DNA of 13,579 bases from contig PNND01000421.1 of NCBI GenBank assembly GCA_013824045.1, forward strand, positions 1 through 13,579, given 5' to 3'. The stretch is from Rhodobacter sp. GTDB taxonomy: Bacteria; Pseudomonadota; Alphaproteobacteria; Rhodobacterales; Rhodobacteraceae. The notes beneath the pieces were generated by a model that ran no database searches, was not told the DNA's origin, and worked only from the letters and a program-made list of their open reading frames with translations. Position numbers and translations under genes: made by a program. Shown piece after piece: positions 1 through 6,932 of this stretch (the first letter of the stretch is position 1; the number at the start of each line of letters is the position of its first letter).

Positions 1-64
1 CGGCCAGAAGATCGGCCGAGGTATCCGCCAAAGTTCCGTCCAAATCGAAGACCACTGTCCGCAT
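1..64 (-). CDS. gph: HAD-family phosphatase, phosphoglycolate phosphatase-like (5' end only)
   Basis: Only the first 21 codons lie in the window; the gene continues leftward out of it. The reverse strand from the ATG at 62-64 reads MRTVVFDLDGTLADTSADLL. This is the HAD motif I block: DLDGT, with Asp8 as the expected nucleophile and Asp10 as the general acid/base, followed by the xDTSxDL run usual in Gph enzymes. Gph hydrolyses 2-phosphoglycolate, a salvage step for DNA-repair and photorespiratory products. It is divergent from glmU across 96 nt, so the two starts share one promoter region. The HAD assignment is firm. The Gph sub-assignment rests on this short N-terminus and on my recollection that gph often sits next to glmU in Rhodobacterales; another HAD hydrolase is possible. 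Confidence 0.75.
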   Translation of the reverse strand, partial: MRTVVFDLDGTLADTSADLLA

Positions 65-160
65 CGCTTGAAACACCCCGTAAACAGCCGTGAAGCGGGC
101 AAGGCTTGCGGCCCGCCCCAATGGGGGTAAAACGGGCGCAACAAGAAGGAAAGGGGCAGT

Positions 161-1516
161 ATGCCGGTCTCGCTTATCATTCTGGCCGCGGGTCAGGGCA
201 CGCGGATGAATTCCGACCTGCCCAAGGTGCTGCACAAGGTAGGGGCTGCCCCCTTGCTGCACCATGCCATGCAGGCCGGGCGCGCGTTGGAGCCGGAAGT
301 GACAGTCGTGGTCACGGGCCATGGGGCCGAGGCCGTGGCCAAATCCGCCCGCGCCTTTGACGAGGACGTGCAGACTGTGGTGCAGGCCGAGCAGAAGGGC
401 ACGGCCCATGCCGTTTTGCAGGCGGCACCGCTGTTGCAGGGTGTGGCGGGGGATGCGCTGGTTCTCTATGGTGATACACCCTTCATCCGGGCGGAAACGC
501 TGGAGGCGATGCTGGCCGCGCGCAAACGTCACGCCGTGGTGGTGCTGGGCTTTCACGCCGCCGATCCGGGCCGCTATGGCCGCCTGATCGCAGAGGGCGA
601 GGCGCTGGCACGGATCGTGGAATGGAAAGACGCGACAGAGGCAGAGCGCGCCGTCACGCTGTGCAATTCCGGCGTGCTCTGCGCCGATGCTGCCACCTTG
701 CTGCGGCTCTGCGCTGCGGTGGGCAATGACAATGCGGCGGGCGAGTACTATTTGCCCGATATTGTGGCGCTGGCGCGGGCCGAGGGGCTGTCCGCCGGGG
801 TGATCCTGTGTGACGAGGCGGAAACGCTGGGCGTGAACACGCGGGCGCAACTGGCCGGGGCAGAGGCCGCATTTCAGGCACGCGCACGGGCCGAGGCGTT
901 GGAGAACGGTGTGACGCTGACCGCGCCCGAGACGGTGTTCTTTGCGCTGGACACAGTGGTGGGCCGCGATGCGGTGATCGGGCCGAATGTGATCTTCGGC
1001 CCCGGTGTAACCATCGAAAGCGAGGCCGAGGTCAAGGGATTTTGCCATCTGGAGGGCTGCCATATCAGCCGCGGGGCGCAGGTCGGGCCTTTCGCCCGGC
1101 TGCGCCCCGGCGCGGAACTGGCCGAGGATGTGCATGTCGGCAATTTCGTCGAGATCAAGAACGCGATCCTCGATGAAGGGGTAAAGGTCGGGCATCTGAC
1201 CTATCTGGGCGATGCCCATGTGGGCGAATTCACCAATATCGGCGCGGGCACTGTCACCTGCAACTATGACGGGGTGATGAAGCACCGCACGGTGATCGGC
1301 AAACGCGCCTTCATCGGATCGGATACGATGCTGGTGGCCCCGGTCACAGTGGGGGATGGCGCATTGACGGGATCGGGGTCGGTGATCACCGAAGACGTGC
1401 CCGCCGAGGCTGTGGCGATCGGTCGGGCCAAGCAGGTGAACAAACCGGGCCTTGCGACCAAATTGTTCGAAAAGTTAAAATCCATCAAGGCCGGACAGGC
1501 AAAAGGGCAGTCATAA
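161..1516 (+). CDS. glmU: Bifunctional N-acetylglucosamine-1-phosphate uridyltransferase / glucosamine-1-phosphate acetyltransferase GlmU
   Basis: A cytosolic two-domain enzyme that acetylates glucosamine-1-phosphate and then couples it to UTP, giving UDP-GlcNAc for peptidoglycan and lipopolysaccharide. The 451-residue length is close to the E. coli protein (456). The N-terminal pyrophosphorylase domain (about 1-225) shows LAAGQGTRM at 8-16, Lys22 in LPKVLH, the QKGTAHA uridine-binding stretch at 78-84, and YGDTP with Asp105. The C-terminal left-handed beta-helix (about 255-430) has hexapeptide repeats (for example VIGPNVIFGPGVTI) and the acetyltransferase signature VGHLTYLGDA, with His345 as the expected catalytic base, then GAGTVTCNYDG. 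The start is supported by a purine-rich AAGGAAAGG at 146-154. Its TAA shares its last A with the glmS ATG, so the two genes are translationally coupled. Identity is near certain. Confidence 0.98.
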   Translation: MPVSLIILAAGQGTRMNSDLPKVLHKVGAAPLLHHAMQAGRALEPEVTVVVTGHGAEAVAKSARAFDEDVQTVVQAEQKGTAHAVLQAAPLLQGVAGDALVLYGDTPFIRAETLEAMLAARKRHAVVVLGFHAADPGRYGRLIAEGEALARIVEWKDATEAERAVTLCNSGVLCADAATLLRLCAAVGNDNAAGEYYLPDIVALARAEGLSAGVILCDEAETLGVNTRAQLAGAEAAFQARARAEALENGVTLTAPETVFFALDTVVGRDAVIGPNVIFGPGVTIESEAEVKGFCHLEGCHISRGAQVGPFARLRPGAELAEDVHVGNFVEIKNAILDEGVKVGHLTYLGDAHVGEFTNIGAGTVTCNYDGVMKHRTVIGKRAFIGSDTMLVAPVTVGDGALTGSGSVITEDVPAEAVAIGRAKQVNKPGLATKLFEKLKSIKAGQAKGQS

Positions 1517-3339
1517 TGTGCGGAATTGTAGGGGTCCTTGGAAACCATGAAGCAGCGCCCTTGTTGGTGGAGGCGCTGAAGCGGCTGGAATATCGCGGCT
1601 ATGACAGCGCCGGGATTGCCACGGTGAACGGCGGAAAACTAGACCGCCGCCGCGCGGTGGGAAAGCTGGTAAACCTGTCCGATCTACTGGTGCATGAGCC
1701 GCTCGCCGGGAAGGCGGGCATCGGCCATACCCGCTGGGCCACACATGGCGCGGCAACGGTTACCAATGCCCATCCGCACCGTGCGGGGCCGGTGGCGGTG
1801 GTCCATAACGGGATCATCGAGAATTTCCGCGAATTGCGCGAGGAGCTTGCCGCTGCGGGCTATGTGCAGGAATCCCAGACGGATACCGAAACCATCGCCC
1901 TGCTGGCGCAGATGCATATGGCGCGGGGGATGACCCCGGTCGAGGCCGCGCGCGAGACATTGAAGCGGCTGGATGGGGCCTTTGCCCTGTGCTTCCTGTT
2001 CGATGGCGAAGACGATCTGATGATTGCCGCCCGCAAGGGCAGCCCGCTGGCCATCGGCCATGGCACGGGCGAGATGTTCGTGGGATCGGATGCGATCGCG
2101 CTGGCGCCGATGACGGACCGGATCACCTATCTGGAAGAGGGCGACTGGGCCGTGATCACCCGCAAGGGAGCCGAGATTTTCGATGCCGCCGACCGCCGCG
2201 CCAACCGGGCCGAGACGCGCATCCAGATCGACAGCACGCGGGTGGAGAAGGCGGGCTACAAGCATTTCATGGCCAAGGAGATTGCCGAACAGCCCGTGGT
2301 GATTGCCGATGCGCTGCGCCATTACACCGGTGGCGGTGTGGGCCCGGTCTTGCAACTGCCGGAAGGCGTTGACTTTTCCGGGGTGGACCGGGTGGTGATG
2401 GTGGCCTGCGGGACGGCCTCTTATGCCTGCCATGTGGCCAAATACTGGTTTGAGCAGATCGCGGGCCTGCCTGCCGAAATCGACGTGGCCTCCGAGTTCC
2501 GCTATCGCGAGCCACCCTTGTCTGACAAGGGCTGGGCGATCTTTGTCAGCCAGTCGGGTGAGACGGCGGATACGCTTGCCGCGCTGCGCTATGCCAAGGA
2601 CAAGGTGGCGAAGGTCGTGTCGGTGGTGAATGTGCCGACATCCTCCATCGCGCGGGAAAGCGACCTGTCGCTGCCGATCATGGCGGGGGTGGAGATCGGG
2701 GTGGCCTCGACCAAGGCCTTCACCTGCCAGCTGACGGTGCTGGCGCTTTTGGCGATCAAAGCGGGGTTGGACCGGGGGCGGTTGGATGCCGCGGCGGCGG
2801 CGGATCTGCTGTCAGGTTTGCGCAATCTGCCGGGGTTGATGAACCACGCGCTGGCCCTGTCGGCCCCGATTGCCGAGATCGCCGAGGAACTGGCCGAGGC
2901 GCAGGACGTGCTGTTTCTGGGGCGCGGGGCGATGTATCCGCTGGCACTGGAAGGGGCGCTGAAACTGAAGGAAATCAGCTACATCCATGCCGAAGGTTAT
3001 GCATCGGGCGAGTTGAAGCATGGCCCCATCGCGCTGATCGATGCCCGTGTGCCGGTGATCGTTCTGGCCCCGCGGGACGCGCTGTTCGACAAGACCGTAT
3101 CGAACATGCAGGAGGTGATGGCGCGGCATGGCAAGGTGCTGCTGATCTCGGATGCCGCAGGGGTGGCTGAGGCCGGGGCGGGCACTTGGCGGACGCTGAC
3201 CTTGCCGGAAGTGCCGCCCGCGCTGGCGCCGATTCTTTATGCCATTCCGGCGCAATTGCTGGCCTATCACACGGCGATTGCGAAGGGCACGGATGTAGAC
3301 CAGCCGCGCAATCTCGCGAAGTCGGTGACGGTGGAATGA
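1516..3339 (+). CDS. glmS: Glutamine--fructose-6-phosphate aminotransferase (isomerizing) GlmS
   Basis: Catalyses the first committed hexosamine step: fructose-6-phosphate plus glutamine gives glucosamine-6-phosphate plus glutamate. The protein has 607 residues (E. coli 609). It begins MCGIVGV, so Cys2 becomes the N-terminal nucleophile of the class II glutaminase domain (about 2-220), with YRGYDSAG at 26-33 and HTRWATHG further on. Two SIS sugar-isomerase domains follow, marked by ACGTASYACHVAKYW, SQSGETADT and, in the second, GRGAMYPLALEGALKLKE and ELKHGPIALI. The C-terminus PRNLAKSVTVE carries the conserved catalytic lysine. The start overlaps the glmU stop by one base, and the TGA overlaps the next gene's ATG by four. 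No room exists upstream for a glmS ribozyme, so any control must act on the glmU promoter or protein level. Confidence 0.98.
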   Translation: MCGIVGVLGNHEAAPLLVEALKRLEYRGYDSAGIATVNGGKLDRRRAVGKLVNLSDLLVHEPLAGKAGIGHTRWATHGAATVTNAHPHRAGPVAVVHNGIIENFRELREELAAAGYVQESQTDTETIALLAQMHMARGMTPVEAARETLKRLDGAFALCFLFDGEDDLMIAARKGSPLAIGHGTGEMFVGSDAIALAPMTDRITYLEEGDWAVITRKGAEIFDAADRRANRAETRIQIDSTRVEKAGYKHFMAKEIAEQPVVIADALRHYTGGGVGPVLQLPEGVDFSGVDRVVMVACGTASYACHVAKYWFEQIAGLPAEIDVASEFRYREPPLSDKGWAIFVSQSGETADTLAALRYAKDKVAKVVSVVNVPTSSIARESDLSLPIMAGVEIGVASTKAFTCQLTVLALLAIKAGLDRGRLDAAAAADLLSGLRNLPGLMNHALALSAPIAEIAEELAEAQDVLFLGRGAMYPLALEGALKLKEISYIHAEGYASGELKHGPIALIDARVPVIVLAPRDALFDKTVSNMQEVMARHGKVLLISDAAGVAEAGAGTWRTLTLPEVPPALAPILYAIPAQLLAYHTAIAKGTDVDQPRNLAKSVTVE

Positions 3340-4007
3340 CGCCTGAGGCGCTGGCACAACTGGAGGCCTTGGCCGATCCGGGCAAGGCCGCCGAGATGGC
3401 GGCCTATCACAAGATATCACGGCGATATCTGGGGGTTAGCGTTCCTCAGGTGGAGGAACTGGTCGCAGAGTGGCGGGCAGAGTTGGATCTCGACGCGCGC
3501 GTTGCGCTTGCGGCAGGGCTGTGGGAGAGCAACGTCCATGAGGCGATGGTGGCAGCGGCGAAACTGCTGACGCAGGCGCGAATCCGGCCGGATGAGGCCG
3601 TGTGGGATCTGATCTGCACTTGGGTGCCGGAGTTTGAAGGATGGGCAGTGGCCGATCATGCCACGATCGCCGCGCAGAAACGGCTGGTCGCCGATCCGGC
3701 GCGGATCGAGACGGTGGCGGGTTGGACAGTGAGTGAAAACATGTGGACGCGGCGCGCGGCGCTGGTGATCACCCTGCCCTATGCGAAGATGAATTTCCCG
3801 AAAGAACAAGAGCTTGCCGTCCGCGAGCGGGCCTTGGGATGGGCGGCGGATTATGTGGCGGATCGGGATTGGTTCATCCAGAAGGCGGTGGCCTGGTGGG
3901 TGCGCGACCTGTCCAAGCATGATGCCGCGCGGTCGCGGGCGTTTCTGGATGGGCCGGGCGTGGGGTTGAAGTCCTTTGCCCGGAAAGAGGCGGGGCGTTA
4001 CCTGTGA
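3336..4007 (+). CDS. AlkD-type DNA alkylation repair protein (HEAT-like DNA glycosylase)
   Basis: The predicted protein has 223 residues and belongs to the ALK/HEAT-repeat DNA glycosylase family, which excises 3-methyl- and 7-methylpurines without base flipping. Helical repeats run through the whole length. Landmarks are ISRRYLGVSVPQVEEL at 27-42, LWESNVHEA at 62-70, WDLICTWVPEFEGWAVADH at 90-108, WTRRAALV at 137-144 and WFIQKAVAWWVRDLSKHD at 179-196. Trp103-x3-Asp107 matches the spacing of Bacillus AlkD Trp109/Asp113, Arg139 or Arg140 fits AlkD Arg148, and Trp187 or Trp188 fits Trp187. I choose the ATG at 3336 because it overlaps the glmS stop as ATGA; the frame is open further upstream (to about 3186) but that stretch lies inside glmS and reads as its shadow. 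Translation is probably coupled to glmS. Family is confident; exact lesion range is unknown. Confidence 0.9.
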   Translation: MTPEALAQLEALADPGKAAEMAAYHKISRRYLGVSVPQVEELVAEWRAELDLDARVALAAGLWESNVHEAMVAAAKLLTQARIRPDEAVWDLICTWVPEFEGWAVADHATIAAQKRLVADPARIETVAGWTVSENMWTRRAALVITLPYAKMNFPKEQELAVRERALGWAADYVADRDWFIQKAVAWWVRDLSKHDAARSRAFLDGPGVGLKSFARKEAGRYL

Positions 4008-4029
4008 GGTAAGTGCATTGGCTGGCCCC

Positions 4030-4075
4030 CCGGGGGTTTCCCCCGGACCCCCAGGGTATTTTTGCCAAGATGAAG
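4030..4075 (+). repeat. Intergenic repeat, copy 1: GC hairpin followed by conserved GTATTTTTGCCAAGATGAAG
   Basis: It begins 23 nt after the alkD-like stop. A perfect 7-bp stem CCGGGGG (4030-4036), loop TTT, CCCCCGG (4040-4046) is followed by ACCCCCAGG and then the 20-mer GTATTTTTGCCAAGATGAAG at 4056-4075. The same 20-mer, with a different but equally self-complementary hairpin, occurs on the other strand at 10542-10587. The hairpin plus T5 (4059-4063) could terminate the glmU-glmS-alkD transcript, although 12 nt separate stem and T run. I recognise this element as one that recurs between genes in Rhodobacterales; I do not know an established name for it. Confidence 0.8.
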
Positions 4076-4100
4076 ATGCTTGGGCGGCGCGGCGTTAACC

Positions 4101-4115
4101 TTAATCGCGGGTTAA
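4101..4115 (+). promoter_or_regulatory. Candidate CtrA-type site TTAA-N7-TTAA upstream of moaA
   Basis: The 15 bases at 4101-4115 read TTAATCGCGGGTTAA, an exact match to the TTAA-N7-TTAA consensus of the alphaproteobacterial cell-cycle regulator CtrA. A TTAACC half-site (4095-4100) directly abuts it, and another TTAACC lies at 4285-4290 just before moaA. The run also forms the inverted repeat CCTTAA (4099-4104) / TTAAGG (4112-4117). TTAA is uncommon in such GC-rich DNA, which favours function. Against it, moaA is not a known CtrA target to my knowledge and the site is about 180 nt from the moaA start. It may be chance or belong to another regulator. Confidence 0.3.
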
Positions 4116-4297
4116 GGCGCAGGTGATTGGAATCGGATGTGTCATTCTGTGCGCCCTGTCTTAAGGCTGTTTTCTTCGGTTCGGCTTGTGGGCGCGCTTG
4201 GGAACGGGACCACACGCGACGAAGGTCTGACGCGGGCGGGGGGGAAAGCGGCGCTTCGTGACTTGCGAGGGTGGGGGATAGTTCTTAACCTTGTGTC

Positions 4298-5311
4298 ATG
4301 GATGCGCGCCCTGCCCCACTGATTGACCCCTTTGCCCGACCGATTTCCTATTTGCGGGTGTCGGTGACGGACCGGTGCGATTTCCGCTGCGTCTATTGCA
4401 TGTCGGAAAACATGACATTCCTGCCCAAGGCAGATCTCCTGTCGCTGGAGGAGTTGGACCGACTATGTTCGGCCTTTGTCCGGCTAGGGGTGGAAAAGCT
4501 GCGGATCACCGGGGGCGAGCCATTGGTGCGCAAGGGGATCATGACCTTTTTCCGCGCCATGTCGCGGCATCTGGAAAGCGGCGCGTTGCGGGAACTGACG
4601 CTGACGACCAATGGATCGCAGTTGCGAAAACATGCGGCCGAACTGGCCGAATGCGGGGTGCGGCGGATCAATGTGTCACTCGATACACTGGATGCCGACA
4701 AGTTTGCCAAGATCACCCGCTGGGGACGGCTGGCGCAGGTGCTGGACGGGATCGAAGCCGCGAAAGAGGCCGGGCTGCGGGTGAAGATCAACACCGTGGC
4801 GCTGAAGGGGTTCAACGAAAACGAGTTGTTTCAACTGGTTGACTGGTGCGCGGCGGAAGGCCACGACCTGACCTTCATCGAGGTCATGCCGATGGGCGAT
4901 CTGGGCAATGAGGACCGGCTGGATCAATACTGGTCCTTGAAGGACCTGCGGGCGCGGCTGGCGGAGCGGTTCGCGCTGACCGATCTGGCAGAGCGGTCGG
5001 GCGGGCCTGCGCGCTATGTCCGGCTGGGCGAGACGGGGCAGAAGATCGGCTTCATAACACCCCTGACGCATAACTTCTGCGAAAGCTGCAACCGGGTGCG
5101 GCTGACCTGCACGGGCGAACTGTACATGTGCCTAGGCCAAGAGGATATGGCCGATCTGCGCGGGCCTTTACGGGCCAGCCCGGAGGATGCAGTGGTGGAG
5201 GCGGCGATCCGTGCGGCGATTGCGAAGAAACCGAAGGGGCATGATTTCGACTATTCCCGCGCCGGGGTGCAGGGGACGATGTCGCGGCATATGAGCCATA
5301 CAGGGGGCTGA
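4298..5311 (+). CDS. moaA: GTP 3',8-cyclase MoaA (molybdenum cofactor biosynthesis)
   Basis: A radical S-adenosylmethionine enzyme that converts GTP to 3',8-cyclo-7,8-dihydro-GTP, the first step to molybdopterin. It has 337 residues, the usual family length. The N-terminal cluster motif CDFRCVYC places Cys27, Cys31 and Cys34 on the SAM-binding [4Fe-4S] cluster, and TGGEPLVR (71-78) is the SAM-contact GGEP motif. The second, substrate-binding cluster is Cys261-x2-Cys264-x13-Cys278 in [14 protein letters not shown]. The C-terminus ends in the conserved Gly-Gly tail (336-337) needed for catalysis in the family. The ATG at 4298 gives the typical length, but no good Shine-Dalgarno lies before it. 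It stands alone; no other moa or moe gene is in the window. Upstream is a 290-nt gap with a repeat and a CtrA-like site. Confidence 0.97.
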   Translation: MDARPAPLIDPFARPISYLRVSVTDRCDFRCVYCMSENMTFLPKADLLSLEELDRLCSAFVRLGVEKLRITGGEPLVRKGIMTFFRAMSRHLESGALRELTLTTNGSQLRKHAAELAECGVRRINVSLDTLDADKFAKITRWGRLAQVLDGIEAAKEAGLRVKINTVALKGFNENELFQLVDWCAAEGHDLTFIEVMPMGDLGNEDRLDQYWSLKDLRARLAERFALTDLAERSGGPARYVRLGETGQKIGFITPLTHNFCESCNRVRLTCTGELYMCLGQEDMADLRGPLRASPEDAVVEAAIRAAIAKKPKGHDFDYSRAGVQGTMSRHMSHTGG

Positions 5312-5372
5312 GGGCCCCTGCCCTAAGGGGTTGAGAACGCTGAATTTACCTTTGAGTTTTGGTGGAAATTGC

Positions 5373-5421
5373 GTGCAGCAGCCGGTGCAGCATCGCAGTG
5401 CAGACGGCTGTGCATACGCAC
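5373..5421 (+). promoter_or_regulatory. GTGCAG triplet and GTGC-N4-GCAC dyad upstream of cydA
   Basis: GTGCAG occurs at 5373-5378, 5385-5390 and 5399-5404 (start spacings 12 and 14 nt), followed by the dyad GTGC-ATAC-GCAC at 5410-5421. The cluster sits 120-170 nt before the cydA start, where transcription control would act. No regulator is known to me for this motif, and four to six base words recur easily in GC-rich DNA, so this is only a candidate array. Confidence 0.2.
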
Positions 5422-5455
5422 GGTGCCAAAATCCTTTGTTTACCAAGATATCATC

Positions 5456-5468
5456 TGACAGGCTGTCA
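5456..5468 (+). promoter_or_regulatory. Perfect 13-nt palindrome TGACAG-G-CTGTCA upstream of cydA
   Basis: The bases at 5456-5468 read TGACAGGCTGTCA: two 6-base arms around a single centre base, ending 76 nt before the cydA ATG. It is the clearest symmetric element in the 233-nt moaA-cydA gap. It may be a dimeric-regulator operator for the oxidase operon. It does not match the FNR/Anr box (TTGAT-N4-ATCAA), the usual oxygen sensor for cyd genes, and I cannot assign a regulator. Confidence 0.35.
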
Positions 5469-5544
5469 CATGGGTCAGCCCGTCGCAGGCCCCTCGAATC
5501 CCGCCGCCCTGCGCCTACATCTGCCCCAGCAAGATAGGTGAGTC

Positions 5545-6927
5545 ATGGATACCCTTTTACTTTCGCGCATCCAGTTCGCGGCCAACATTTCGTTCCACAT
5601 CCTTTTCCCGACGATCACCATCGCCTTGGGATGGGTGCTGTTGTTCTTCAAGGTTCGGTTCAACCGCACCAAGGACCGCAAGTGGATGGACCTGTACATG
5701 TTCTGGGTGAAGGTCTTTGCGCTGTCTTTCGCGATGGGGGTGGTGTCGGGGATCACCATGTCGTTCCAGTTCGGCACCAACTGGCCGGGCTTCATGGAAA
5801 CGGTGGGGAATGTAGCGGGGCCGCTGCTGGCCTATGAGGTGCTGACGGCGTTCTTCCTGGAGGCGGTTTTCCTTGGGATCATGCTGTTCGGGGCGAGCCG
5901 GGTGCCGGGATGGCTGCATACGATGGCGACGACGCTGGTGGCCTTTGGCACGACGATGAGCGCCTTCTGGATTTTGGTGCTGAACAGCTGGATGCATACG
6001 CCTGCGGGCTATGAACTGGTGGATGGCGTGGTGGTTGCGACCGATTGGTGGGCGATCATCTTCAACCCGTCCATGCCCTATCGTCTTGTCCATATGCTGC
6101 TGGCAAGCGGTCTGACCGTGGCTTTCCTGATAGCCGGTCTGTCGGCCTATCGCTGGCTGCGTGGGGACCGCGCGCCCGCAGTGGCGACGGGGCTGCGCGT
6201 GGGGGTGATGCTGGGCGCGGTGCTGATCCCGATCCAGATTCTGGCCGGTGACATGCACGGGCTGAACACGCTGGAACATCAGCCGCAGAAGGTGGCGGCG
6301 ATGGAGGGCAACTGGGAGACGCAGAGCCATGTGCCGCTTCTGCTCTTCGCCCTTCCTAATGAGGAGACGCGCAGCAACAGCTTTGAGATCGGGATTCCCT
6401 CGCTGGCCTCGGTCATCCTGAAGCATGACCCTGCGGGGGTGGTGCCGGGGCTGAACGATTTCGTGGCCGAGGATGGCACGGTGATGCATCCGCCGGTGGC
6501 GCCTGTGTTCTGGTCGTTCCGGGTGATGGTGGGCATCGGCATGGCGATGCTGGTGGTGGCCTGGGCCGGGGTTTACCTGATGTGGCGGCGCGGGGCCGAT
6601 GCCCTGCCGCGCCCCTATCTGTGGGGGCTGACGGGGATGAGCTTTGCCGGATGGGGCGCGACGCTGGCCGGGTGGTACACGACCGAGATCGGGCGTCAGC
6701 CATGGCTGGTGCAAGGGGTGCTGACGGTGAAAGAGGCGGTGGGCGACATCGCCAGCGGCATGGTCCTGTCGACGTTGATCGCCTATCTGGCGGTCTATGC
6801 GGTGCTGCTTGCGGCCTATATCGGGGTGATCTTCCATCTGGCACGGCGCGGCGGGGTTCTTTATGAGCCCGTCGCCAGCCCGGGGATGCAGCCGGTGACG
6901 CGGGCCGGCGTGCATCCGGCGGAGTAA
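5545..6927 (+). CDS. cydA: Cytochrome bd-type (cyanide-insensitive type) ubiquinol oxidase subunit I
   Basis: The quinol-oxidising, haem-binding subunit of a bd-family terminal oxidase in the inner membrane, reducing O2 to water without proton pumping. Nine or so hydrophobic helices are visible over 460 residues. Expected haem and proton-path residues are present: His18 (FHILFP), Glu98 and Glu106 (YEVLTAFFLEAVFLG), His183 (RLVHMLL) and a Met in FRVMVG (Met328). Lys249 and Glu254 in KVAAMEGNWE mark the quinol loop, and GRQPWLVQG is at 383-391. The protein is about 60 residues shorter than E. coli CydA (522), mostly from the quinol loop, as in the short-loop CioA class. AGGTGAG at 5536-5542 is a good ribosome site fixing the start. 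cydB follows after 5 nt. The bd family is certain; the CIO label is from loop length. Confidence 0.96.
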   Translation: MDTLLLSRIQFAANISFHILFPTITIALGWVLLFFKVRFNRTKDRKWMDLYMFWVKVFALSFAMGVVSGITMSFQFGTNWPGFMETVGNVAGPLLAYEVLTAFFLEAVFLGIMLFGASRVPGWLHTMATTLVAFGTTMSAFWILVLNSWMHTPAGYELVDGVVVATDWWAIIFNPSMPYRLVHMLLASGLTVAFLIAGLSAYRWLRGDRAPAVATGLRVGVMLGAVLIPIQILAGDMHGLNTLEHQPQKVAAMEGNWETQSHVPLLLFALPNEETRSNSFEIGIPSLASVILKHDPAGVVPGLNDFVAEDGTVMHPPVAPVFWSFRVMVGIGMAMLVVAWAGVYLMWRRGADALPRPYLWGLTGMSFAGWGATLAGWYTTEIGRQPWLVQGVLTVKEAVGDIASGMVLSTLIAYLAVYAVLLAAYIGVIFHLARRGGVLYEPVASPGMQPVTRAGVHPAE

Positions 6928-6932
6928 GGCGC

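Noticed and set aside
95..116. GCGGGC...GCCCGC stem with inner GCAAG-G-CTTGC palindrome in the gph-glmU gap
   Set aside because: A real inverted repeat but short; without promoter landmarks I cannot separate an operator from chance in GC-rich DNA.
1400..1515. glmS ribozyme
   Set aside because: That ribozyme is known in Gram-positive 5' UTRs; here glmS directly overlaps glmU, leaving no leader.
3186..3335. Upstream extension of the AlkD-like gene
   Set aside because: These 50 codons lie in glmS and read as its shifted frame; the ATGA overlap start at 3336 gives the family's N-terminus.
4080..4297. Molybdenum cofactor riboswitch or a small RNA gene before moaA
   Set aside because: I could not trace a consistent multi-stem fold or a promoter-terminator pair; nothing beyond the repeat and the CtrA-like site is supportable.
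4137..4322. Small open frame of 61 codons before moaA
   Set aside because: It overlaps the moaA start in another frame, has no motif and no ribosome site.
5311..5330. Terminator after moaA
   Set aside because: Two mutually exclusive 5-bp stems (AGGGC/GCCCT and CCCCT/AGGGG) exist but both are weak and no T run follows.
5312..5544. FNR/Anr box for cydAB
   Set aside because: No TTGAT-N4-ATCAA or near match is visible in the gap.
5557..6915. Long open frame on the minus strand (about 450 codons) opposite cydA
   Set aside because: It is His/Arg/Pro-rich with no recognisable motif and mirrors the third-position GC bias of cydA, a common shadow in high-GC coding DNA.
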